22,901 nucleotides of DNA, taken from positions 1-22,901 of the forward strand of contig RPFO01000096.1 in the NCBI GenBank assembly GCA_009746045.1, in the 5' to 3' direction. This DNA is from Mesostigma viride (Eukaryota; Streptophyta; Mesostigmatophyceae; Mesostigmatales; Mesostigmataceae). Within the stretch, counting starts at the first letter, position 1. Each line of letters opens with the position of its first letter. Shown in pieces: positions 10,201 through 20,316 of the stretch. Below the pieces are notes generated by a model, which did no database searches, was not told where the DNA came from, and saw only the letters and a program-made list of their open reading frames with translations. A program made the translations under genes and the position numbers.

Positions 10201-11006
10201 GTGTGCAGTCGCCGGCCCGTGCGTGCGCAGTGGATGTACGTGTGTGTGCAGCCGCCCCGTGCGTGCATGGTGTGTGTACGTGTGTGTGCAGCAGCCCCTT
10301 GCGTGCGCGGTGTATGTACGTTTCTGTGCATGCCGGCCCTTGCGTGCATGGTGTATGTACATGTGCTTGCACTGGCCCCTTGCGTGCGCGGTGTATGTAC
10401 GTGTGTGTGCAGCCCCCTTGCGTGCGCGGTGTATGTACGTGTGTGCGCACTCGCCCCTTGCGTGCGCGGTGTATGTACGTGTGTGTGCAGCCGCCCCTTG
10501 CGTGCGCGGTGTATGTACATGTGTGTGCAGCCGCCCCTTGCGTGTGCGGTGGATGTACATGTGCGGGCAGTTGCCCCTTGCGTGCGCGGTGTATGTACAT
10601 GTGTTTGCACTCGCCCCTTGCGTGCGCGGTGTATGTACATGTGTGTGCAGCCGCCCTTGCGTGCATGGTGTATGTACATGTGCTTGCACTGGCCCCGTGC
10701 GTGCGCGGTGTATGTACGTGTGTGTGCAGCCGCCCCTTGCGTGCGCGGTGTATGTACGTGTGTGCGCACTCGCCCCTTGCGTGCGCGGTGTATGTACGTG
10801 TGTGTGCAGCCGCCCCTTGCGTGCGCGGTGTATGTACATGTGTGTGCATCCTTGTCCTTGCGTGCGCGGTGTATGTACATGTGTTTGCACTCGCCCCTTG
10901 CGTGCGCGGTGTATGTACATGTGTGTGCAGCCGCCCCTTGCGTGCATGGTTTATGTACATGTGTGTGCAGTCGCCCCTTGCGTGCGCAGTGTATGTACGT
11001 GTGTGT
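7207..11006. repeat. Satellite HOR copy B (reference 3800-bp copy)
   Basis: The cleanest complete higher-order unit: 3800 bp, or 95 monomers of 40 bp. It carries all diagnostic variants once or twice: GTGAATCCTTGTCC near 7327; CCCTTAATTGCG at 7456, 8052 and 8656; CCCCTAATTGCGTGCATTG near 7886; GTGAAGTCGCTCC near 8526; GGTTTTTCG near 9350; GTATTTACG near 9511; GCATCCTTGTCC near 10085 and 10847. It contains an internal 200-bp (five-monomer) duplication starting at the CCCCGTGGTTGCG variants near 8891 and 9091. No coding sequence is supported. Confidence 0.95.
8891..9290. repeat. Two tandem 200-bp (five-monomer) sub-units within copy B
   Basis: The monomer order starting with CCGCCCCGTGGTTGCG (8891) repeats from 9091 at an offset of exactly 200 bp: CCCCGTGG, TTGCCCC, CCGCCCC followed by GTAGGTACG, CCCCAAGCG, TTGCCCC. 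The equivalent pair is present near 5108 and 5298, 12691 and 12891, and 18320 and 18520. Confidence 0.8.
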
Positions 11007-13970
11007 GCAGCCGCCCCTTGCGTGCGTGGTGTGTGTACATGTGAGTGCAGCCGCCCCTTGCGTGCGCGGTGTATGTACGTGTGTGTGCAGCAGCCCCTTG
11101 CGTGCTTTGTGTGTGTACATGTGTGTGAATCCTTGTCCTTGCGTGCATGGTGTGTGTACGTGTGTGTGCAGCCGCCCCTTGCGTGCATGGTGGATGTACA
11201 TGTGAGTGCCGTTGCCCCTTGCGTGCGCGGTGTATGTACGTGTGTGTGCAGCCGTCCCTTAATTGCGTGCGCGGTGTGTGTACGTGTGTGTGCACTCGCC
11301 CCTTGCGTGCGCGGTGTATGTACGTGTGTGCAGCCGCCCTTGCGTGCGCGGTGTATGCCAGTGTGTGTGCATGCCGGCCCTTGCGTGCAAGGTGGTGTGT
11401 AAGTGTGTGTGCAGCCCCTTGCGTGCATGGTGTATGTACGTGTGTGTGCAGCCGGCCCTTGCGTGCATGGTGTGTGTACATGTGAGTGCAGCCGTCCCTT
11501 CCGTGCATGGTGTGTGTACGTGTGTGTGCAGTTGCCCCTTGCGTGCGCAGTGTATGTACGTGTGTGTGCATGCCGGCCCTTGCGTGCATGGTGTGTGTAC
11601 GTGTGTGTGCAGTTGCCCCTTGCATGCGCGGTGTATGTACATGTGAGTGCAGCCGCCCAAGAGTATGTACATGTGAGTGCCGTCGCCCCTAATTGCGTGC
11701 ATTGTGTGTGTAAGTGTGTGTGCAGCAGCCCCTTGCGTGCGCGGTGTATGTACGTGTGTGTGCAGCCGCCCCTTGCGTGCATGGTGTATGTCCATGTGAG
11801 TGCCGTTGCCCCTTGCGTGCGCGGTGTATGTACGTGTGTGTGCAGCCGTCCCTTAATTGCGTGCGCGGTGGATGTACATGTGCGGGCAGTTGCCCCTTGC
11901 GTGCGCGGTGTATGTACGTGTGTGTGCAGCCGTCCCTTGCGTGCGCGGTGTATGTACGTGTGTGTGCAGCCGCCCCTTGCGTGCATGGTGAGTGTAAGTG
12001 TGTGTGCAGCAGCCCCTTGCGTGCGCAGTGTATGTACGTGTGTGTGCAGCCGCCCCTTGCGTGCGCGGTGTGTGTATACTGTGTGTGCATGCCGGCCCTT
12101 GCGTGCATGGTGTGTGTACGTGTGTGTGCAGCCGCCCCTTGCGTGCGCGGTGTGTGTACGTGTGTGTGCACTCGCCCCTTGCGTGCGCGGTGGATGTACA
12201 GGTGTGTGCAGCCGCCCCTTGCGTGCATGGTGTATGTACATGTGTGTGCAGCCGCCCCTTGCGTGCGCGGTGGATGTACATGTGTGTGCAGCCGAACCTT
12301 GCGTGCATGGTGTGTGTACCTGTGCGTGAAGTCGCTCCTTGCGTGCATGGTGTGTGTACGTGTGTGTGCAGCCGCCCCTTGCGTGCATGGTGTATGTACA
12401 TGTGAGTGCCGTTGCCCCTTGCGTGCGCGGTGTATGTACGTGTTGTGCAGCCGTCCCTTAATTGCGTGCGCGGTGTGTGTACGTGTGTGTGCACTCGCCC
12501 CTTGCGTGCGCGGTGTATGTACGTGTGTGCAGCCGCCCCTTGCGTGCGCGGTGTATGCCAGTGTGTGTGCATGCCGGCCCTTGCGTGCAAGGTGTGTGTA
12601 AGTGTGTGTGCAGCCCCTTGCGTGCATGGTGTATGTACGTGTGTGTGCAGCTGCCCCTTGCGTGCGCGGTGTGTGTACGTGTGTGTGCAGCCGCCCCGTG
12701 GTTGCGCGGTGTATGTACATGTGTGTGCAGTTGCCCCTTGCGTGCGCGGTGTATGTACGTGTGTGTGCAGCCGCCCCTTGCGTGCGCGGTGTAGGTACGT
12801 GTGTGTGCAGCCGCCCCAAGCGTGCGCGGTGTGTGTACATGTGTGTGCAGTTGCCCCTTGCGTGCGCGGTGTATGTACGTGTGTGTGCAGCCGCCCCGTG
12901 GTTGCGCGGTGTATGTACATGTGTGTGCAGTTGCCCCTTGCGTGCGCGGTGTATGTACGTGTGTGTGCAGCCGCCCCTTGCGTGCAAGGTGTAGGTACGT
13001 GTGTGTGCAGCCGCCCCAAGCGTGCGCGGTGTGTGTACATGTGTGTGCAGTTGCCCCTTGCGTGCGCGGTGTGTGTACGTGTGTGTGCAGCCGCCCCTTG
13101 CGTGCGCGGTGTATGTACGTGTGTGTGCAGTTGCCCCTTGCGTGCGCGGTGGTTTTTCGTGTGTGTGCAGCCGGCCCTTGCGTGCGCGGTGTGTGTACAT
13201 GTGAGTGCAGCTGCCCCAAGCGTGCGCGGTGTGTGTACATGTGTGTGCAGTTGCCCCTTGCGTGCGCGGTGGATGTACGTGTGTGTGCAGCCGCCCCTTG
13301 CGTGCGCGGTGTATTTACGTGTGTGTGCAGCCGCCCCAAGCGTGCGCGGTGTGTGTACGTGTGTGTGCAGTTGCCCCTTGCGTGCGCGGTGTGTGTACAT
13401 GTGTGTGCAGTTGCCCCTTGCGTGCGCGGTGTATGTACATGTGTGTGCAGTTGCCCCTTGCGTGCGCGGTGTATGTACGTGTGTGTGCAGCCGCCCCTTG
13501 CGTGCGCGGTGTAGGTACGTGTGTGTGCAGCCGCCCCAAGCGTGCGCGGTGTGTGTACATGTGTGTGCAGTTGCCCCTTGCGTGCGCGGTGTGTGTACGT
13601 GTGTGTGCAGCCGCCCCTTGCGTGCGCGGTGGATGTACGTGTGTGTGCATTTGCCCCTTGCGTGCGCGGTGGATGTACGTGTGTGTGCAGCCGCCCCTTG
13701 CGTGCGCGGTGTGTGTACATGTGAGTGCAGCTGCCCCAAGCGTGCGCGGTGTGTGTACATGTGTGTGCAGTTGCCCCTTGCGTGCGCGGTGGATGTACGT
13801 GTGTGTGCAGCCGCCCCTTGCGTGCGCGGTGTAGGTACGTGTGTGTGCAGCCGCCCCAAGCGTGCGCGGTGTGTGTACGTGTGTGTGCAGTTGCCCCTTG
13901 CGTGCGCGGTGTGTGTACATGTGTGTGCAGTTGCCCCTTGCGTGCGCGGTGTATGTACGTGTGTGTGCAG

Positions 13971-14770
13971 CCGGCCCTTGCGTGCGCGGTGGATGTACGT
14001 GTGTGTGCAGCCGGCCCTTGCGTGCATGGTGTGTGTACGTGTGTGTGCAGCCGGCCCTTGCGTGCGCGGTGGATGTACATGTGTGTGCAGTCGCCCCTTG
14101 CGTGCGCGGTGTGTGTACATGTGAGTGCAGCTGCCCCAAGCGTGCGCGGTGTATGTACGTGTGTGTGCAGCCGCCCCGTGGTTGCGCGGTGTATGTACAT
14201 GTGTGTGCAGTTGCCCCTTGCGTGCGCGGTGTATGTACGTGTGTGTGCAGCCGGCCCTTGCGTGCGCGGTGTAGGTACGTGTGTGTGCAGCCGCCCCAAG
14301 CGTGCGCGGTGTGTGTACATGTGTGTGCAGTTGCCCCTTGCGTGCGCGGTGTGTGTACGTGTGTGTGCAGCCGCCCCTTGCGTGCGCGGGGGATGTACGT
14401 GTGTGTGCAGCCGGCCCTTGCGTGCATGGTGTGTGTACGTGTGTGTGCAGCCGGCCCTTGCGTGCGCGGTGGATGTACATGGGTGTGCAGTCGCCCCTTG
14501 CGTGCGCGGTGTAGGTACGTATGTGTGCAGCCGCCCCTTGCGTGCGCGGTGTATGTACGTGTGTGTGCAGCCGCCCCGTGGTTGCGCGGTGTATGTACAT
14601 GTGTGTGCAGTTGCCCCTTGCGTGCGCGGTGTATGTACGTGTGTGTGCAGCCGGCCCTTGCGTGCGCGGTGTAGGTACGTGTGTGTGCAGCCGCCCCAAG
14701 CGTGCGCGGTGTGTGTACATGTGTGTGCAGTTGCCCCTTGCGTGCGCGGTGTGTGTACGTGTGTGTGCAG
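13971..14770. repeat. Two tandem 400-bp (ten-monomer) sub-units in copy C
   Basis: The CCCCGTGGTTGCG variant occurs at 14171 and 14571, and the CCGGCCC-GCATGG pair at 14011 and 14411, each exactly 400 bp apart. The intervening monomers match in order, including the TCGCCCC monomer near 14090 and 14490. The two units differ by scattered substitutions (for example ACATGGGTG near 14478 and ACGTATGTG near 14518), so the duplication is local and recent but not identical. Confidence 0.75.
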
Positions 14771-14820
14771 CCGCCCCTTGCGTGCATGGTGTGTGTACGT
14801 GTGTGTGCAGCCGCCCCAAG

Positions 14821-17480
14821 CGTGCGCGGTGGATGTACGTGTGTGTGCATGCCGGCAATTGCGTGCATGGTGTGTGTACGTGTGTGTGCAGCTGCCCCAA
14901 GCGTGCGCGGTGTGTGTACATGTGTGTGCAGTTGCCCCTTGCGTGCGCGGTGGATGTACGTGTGTGTGCAGCCGCCCCTTGCGTGCGCGGTGTAGGTACA
15001 TGTGTGTGCAGCCGCCCCAAGCGTGCGCGGTGTGTGTACGTGTGTGTGCAGTTGCCCCTTGCGTGCGCGGTGTGTGTACATGTGTGTGCAGTTGCCCCTT
15101 GCGTGCGCGGTGTATGTACGTGTGTGTGCAGCCGGCCCTTGCGTGCGCGGTGTGTGTACATGTGAGTGCAGCTGCCCCAAGCGTGCGCGGTGTGTGTACA
15201 TGTGTGTGCAGTTGCCCCTTGCGTGCGCGGTGGATGTACGTGTGTGTGCATGCCGACAATTGCGTGCATGGTGTGTGTACGTGTGTGTGCAGCCGCCCCT
15301 TGCGTGCGCGGTGTGTGTACGTGTGTGTGCACTCGCCCCTTGCGTGCGCGGTGGATGTACAGGTGTGTGCAGCCGCCCCTTGCGTGCATGGTGTATGTAC
15401 ATGTGTGTGCAGCCGCCCTTGCGTGCGCGGTGGATGTACATGTGTGTGCAGCCGAACCTTGCGTGCATGGTGTGTGTACTGTGCGTGAAGTCGCTCCTTG
15501 CGTGCATGGTGTGTGTACGTGTGTGTGCAGCCGCCCCTTGCGTGCATGGTGTATGTACATGTGAGTGCCGTTGCCCCTTGCGTGCGCGGTGTATGTACGT
15601 GTGTGTGCAGCCGTCCCTTAATTGCGTGCGCGGTGTGTGTACGTGTGTGTGCAGCCGCCCCAAGCGTGCGCGGTGTGTGTACATGTGAGTGCAGCTGCCC
15701 GCGTGCGCGGTGTGTACATGTGTGTGCAGTTGCCCCTTGCGTGCGCGGTGGATGTACGTGTGTGTGCATGCCGGCAACTGCGTGCATGGTGTGTGTACGT
15801 GTGTGTGCAGCCGCCCCTTGCGTGCGCGGTGTGTGTACGTGTGTGTGCACTCGCCCTTGCGTGCGCGGTGTGTGTACAGGTGTGTGCAGCCGCCCCTTGC
15901 GTGCATGGTGTATGTACATGTGTGTGCAGCCGCCCCTTGCGTGCGCGGTGGATGTACATGTGTGTGCAGCCGAACCTTGCGTGCATGGTGTGTGTACCTG
16001 TGCGTGAAGTCGCTCCTTGCGTGCATGGTGTGTGTACGTGTGTGTGCAGCCACCCCTTCGTGCGCGGTGTATGTACATGTGAGTGCCGTGCCCAAGCGTG
16101 CATTTTGTGTGTAAGTGTGTGTGCAGCAGCCCCTTGCGTGCGCGGTGTATGTACGTGTGTGTGCAGCCGCCCCGTGGTTGCGCGGTGGATGTACATGTGA
16201 GTGGAGCCGGTCCTTGCGTGCGCGGTGTATGTACGTGTGTGTGCAGCCGCCCCTTGCGTGCGCGTGTATGTACGTGTGTGTGCAGCCGCCCCTTGCGTGC
16301 GCGGTGTATGTACGTGTGTGTGCAGCCGCCCCAAGCGTGCGCGGTGTGTGTACATGTGGTGCAGCTGCCCCAAGCGTGCGCGGTGTGTGTACATGTGTGT
16401 GCAGTTGCCCCTTGCGTGCGCGGTGGATGTACGTGTGTGTGCATGCCGGCAATTGCGTGCATGGTGTGTGTACGTGTGTGTGCAGCCGCCCCTTGCGTGC
16501 GCGGTGTGTGTACATGTGAGTGCCGTCGCCCCAAGCGTGCATTTTGTGTGTAAGTGTGTGTGCAGCCGCCCCTTGCGTGCGCGGTGTAGGTACGTGTGTG
16601 TGCAGCCGCCCCAAGCGTGCGCGGTGTGTGTACGTGTGTGTGCAGCCGCCCCAAGCGTGCGCGGTGTGGTACATGTGAGTGCAGCTGCCCCAAGCGTGCG
16701 CGGTGTGTGTACATGTGTGTGCAGTTGCCCCTTGCGTGCGCGGTGGATGTACGTGTGTGTGCATGCCGGCATTGCGTGCGGTGTGTGTACGTGTGTGTGC
16801 AGCCGCCCCTTGCGTGCGCGGTGTGTGTACGTGTGTGTGCACTCGCCCCTTGCGTGCGCGGTGTATGTACGTGTGTGTGCAGCCGCCCCTTGCGTGCGCG
16901 GTGTAGGTACGTGTGTGTGCAGCCGCCCCAAGCGTGCGCGGTGTATGTATGTGTGTGTGCAGCCGCCCCTTGCGTGCGCGGTGGATGTACGTGTGTGTGC
17001 AGCCACCCCTTTCGTGCGCGGTGTATGTACATGTGAGTGCCGTCGCCCCAAGCGTGCATTTGTGTGTAAGTGTGTGTGCAGCAGCCCTTGCGTGCGCGGT
17101 GTATGTACGTGTGTGTGCAGCCGCCCCGTGTTGCGCGGTGGATGTACATGTGAGTGGAGCCGGTCCTTGCGTGCGCGGTGTATGTACGTGTGTGTGCAGC
17201 CGCCCCTTGCGTGCGTGGTGTGTGTACATGTAAGTGCAGCCGCCCCTTGCGTGCGCGGTGTATGTACGTGTGTGTGCAGCCGTCCCTTGCGTGCGCGGTG
17301 TGTGTACGTGTGAGTGCAGCTGCCCCAAGCGTGCGCGGTGTGTGTACATGTGTGTGCAGTTGCCCCTTGCGTGCGCGGTGGATGTACGTGTGTGTGCATG
17401 CCGGCTTGCGTGCGGTGTGTGTACGTGTGTGTGCAGCCGCCCCTTGCGTGCGCGGTGTGTGTACGTGTGTGTGCACTCGC
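14821..17480. repeat. Irregular short-range duplications marked by GCCGGCAATTG monomers
   Basis: A variant monomer with GCATGCCGGCAATTGCG appears near 14850, then in altered form near 15252 (GACAATTG), 15770 (GCAACTG), 16445 (GCAATTG), 16765 (GCATTG) and 17400 (GCTTG). Spacings are irregular, about 320 to 675 bp. The GTGAAGTCGCTCC variant also recurs at about 15485 and 16008. The block is a patchwork of partly duplicated runs and does not match the 95-monomer order of copy B. Confidence 0.7.
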
Positions 17481-20316
17481 CCTTGCGTGCGCGGTGGATG
17501 TACATGTGTGTGCAGCCGCCCCTTGCGTGCGCGGTGGATGTACATGTTTGTGCAGCCGCCCCTTGCGTGCATGGTTTATGTACATGTGTGTGCAGTCGCC
17601 GGCCCCGTGCGTGCGCAGTGGATGTACGTGTGTGTGCAGCCGCCCCGTGCGTGCATGGTGTGTGTACGTGTGTGTGCAGCAGCCCCTTGCGTGCGCGGTG
17701 TATGTACGTTTCTGTGCATGCCGGCCCTTGCGTGCATGGTGTATGTACATGTGCTTGCACTGGCCCTTGCGTGCGCGGTGTATGTACGTGTGTGTGCAGC
17801 CCCCCTTGCGTGCGCGGTGTATGTACGTGTGTGCGCACTCGCCCCTTGCGTGCGCGGTGTATGTACGTGTGTGTGCAGCCGCCCCTTGCGTGCGCGGTGT
17901 ATGTACATGTGTGTGCAGCCGAACCTTGCGTGCATGGTGTGTGTACCTGTGCGTGAAGTCGCTCCTTGCGTGCATGGTGTGTGTACGTGTGTGTGCAGCC
18001 GCCCCTTGCGTGCATGGTGTATGTACATGTGAGTGCCGTTGCCCCTTGCGTGCGCGGTGTATGTACGTGTGTGTGCAGCCGTCCCTTAATTGCGTGCGCG
18101 GTGTGTGTACGTGTGTGTGCACTCGCCCCTTGCGTGCGCGGTGTATGTACGTGTGTGCAGCCGCCCCTTGCGTGCGCGGTGTATGCCAGTGTGTGTGCAT
18201 GCCGGCCCTTGCGTGCAAGGTGTGTGTAAGTGTGTGTGCAGCCCCTTGCGTGCATGGTGTATGTACGTGTGTGTGCAGCTGCCCCTTGCGTGCGCGGTGT
18301 GTGTACGTGTGTGTGCAGCCGCCCCGTGGTTGCGCGGTGTATGTACATGTGTGTGCAGTTGCCCCTTGCGTGCGCGGTGTATGTACGTGTGTGTGCAGCC
18401 GCCCCTTGCGTGCGCGGTGTAGGTACGTGTGTGTGCAGCCGCCCCAAGCGTGCGCGGTGTGTGTACATGTGTGTGCAGTTGCCCCTTGCGTGCGCGGTGT
18501 ATGTACGTGTGTGTGCAGCCGCCCCGTGGTTGCGCGGTGTATGTACATGTGTGTGCAGTTGCCCCTTGCGTGCGCGGTGTATGTACGTGTGTGTGCAGCC
18601 GCCCCTTGCGTGCGCGGTGTAGGTACGTGTGTGTGCAACCGCCCCAAGCGTGCGCGGTGTGTGTACATGTGTGTGCAGTTGCCCCTTGCGTGCGCGGTGT
18701 GTGTACGTGTGTGTGCAGCCGCCCCTTGCGTGCGCGGTGTATGTACGTGTGTGTGCAGTTGCCCCTTGCGTGCGCGGTGGTTTTTCGTGTGTGTGCAGCC
18801 GGCCCTTGCGTGCATGGTGTGTGTACGTGTGTGTGCAGCCGCCCCTTGCGTGCGCGGTGTGTGTACGTGTGTGTGCACTCGCCCCTTGCGTGCGCGGTGT
18901 ATGTACGTGTGTGTGCAGCCGCCCCTTGCGTGCGCGGTGTAGGTACGTGTGTGTGCAGCCGCCCCAAGCGTGCGCGTGTATGTATGTGTGTGTGCAGCCG
19001 CCCCTTGCGTGCGCGGTGGATGTACGTGTGTGTGCAGCCACCCCTTTCGTGCGCGGTGTATGTACATGTGAGTGCCGTCGCCCCAAGCGTGCATTTTGTG
19101 TGTAAGTGTGTGTGCAGCAGCCCCTTGCGTGCGCGGTGTATGTACGTGTGTGTGCAGCCGCCCCGTGGTTGCGCGGTGTGTGTACATGTGAGTGGAGCCG
19201 GTCCTTGCGTGCGCGGTGTATGTACGTGTGTGTGCAGCCGCCCCTTGCGTGCGCGGTGGATGTACGTGTGTGTGCAGTTGCCCCTTGCGTGCGCGATGGA
19301 TGTACGTGTGTGTGCAGCCGCCCCTTGCGTGCGCGGTGTGTGTACATGTGAGTGCAGCTGCCCCAAGCGTGCGCGGTGTGTGTACGTGTGTGTGCACTCG
19401 CCCCTTGCGTGCGCGGTGTATGTACATGTGTTTGCACTCGCCCCTTGCGTGCGCGGTGGATGTACATGTGTGTGCAGCCGCCCCTTGCGTGCATGGTTTA
19501 TGTACATGTGTGTGCAGTCGCCGGCCCCGTGCGTGCGCAGTGGATGTACGTGTGTGTGCAGCCGCCCCGTGCGTGCATGGTGTGTGTACGTGTGTGTGCA
19601 GCAGCCCCTTGCGTGCGCGGTGTATGTACGTTTCTGTGCATGCCGGCCCTTGCGTGCATGGTGTATGTACATGTGCTTGCACTGGCCCCTGCGTGCGCGG
19701 TGTATGTACGTGTGTGTGCAGCCCCCCTTGCGTGCGCGGTGTATGTACGTGTGTGCGCACTCGCCCCTTGCGTGCGCGGTGTATGTACGTGTGTGTGCAG
19801 CCGCCCCTTGCGTGCGCGGTGTATGTACATGTGTGTGCAGCCGCCCTTGCGTGTGCGGTGGATGTACATGTGCGGGCAGTTGCCCCTTGCGTGCGCGGTG
19901 TATGTACATGTGTTTGCACTCGCCCTTGCGTGCGCGGTGTATGTACATGTGTGTGCAGCCGCCCCTTGCGTGCATGGTGGTATGTACATGTGCTTGCACT
20001 GGCCCCGTGCGTGCGCGGTGTATGTACGTGTGTGTGCAGCCGCCCCTTGCGTGCGCGGTGTATGTACGTGTGTGCGCACTCGCCCCTTGCGTGCGCGGTG
20101 TATGTACGTGTGTGTGCAGCCGCCCCTTGCGTGCGCGGTGTATGTACATGTGTGTGCATCCTTGTCCTTGCGTGCGCGGTGTATGTACATGTGTTTGCAC
20201 TCGCCCCTTGCGTGCGCGGTGTATGTACATGTGTGTGCAGCCGCCCCTTGCGTGCATGGTTTATGTACATGTGTGTGCAGTCGCCCCGTGCGTGCGCAGT
20301 GTATGTACGTGTGTGT

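Larger units (their letters stand above)
11007..20316. repeat. Composite, enlarged satellite HOR copy C (9310 bp)
   Basis: About 9.3 kb separates two equivalent positions that are 3.8 kb apart in copies A to B and B to C. From 11007 to about 13820 it tracks copy B almost base for base at an offset of 3799-3800. After that the order changes: about 13821-17480 is built from short rearranged and duplicated blocks; about 17480-17905 resembles 10145-10520; about 17910-18780 resembles 8490-9350; about 18795-19200 resembles 1319-1720; and about 19445-20316 again resembles the end of copy B (from about 10140). This is the pattern expected from repeated unequal exchange. No genes. Confidence 0.88.

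Noticed and set aside
7207-11006. CRISPR-like array with regular ~40-bp spacing
   Set aside because: There are no unique spacers between conserved repeats. The whole 40 bp is repeated with point variants, and no cas genes are present.
13315-19494. Minus-strand open frame of 2059 codons rich in His, Thr, Arg and Ala
   Set aside because: It reads through the 40-bp satellite, whose consensus lacks stops in every frame. The apparent 40-residue repeat is the monomer read in three successive frames. Similar long frames occur throughout on both strands and overlap each other.
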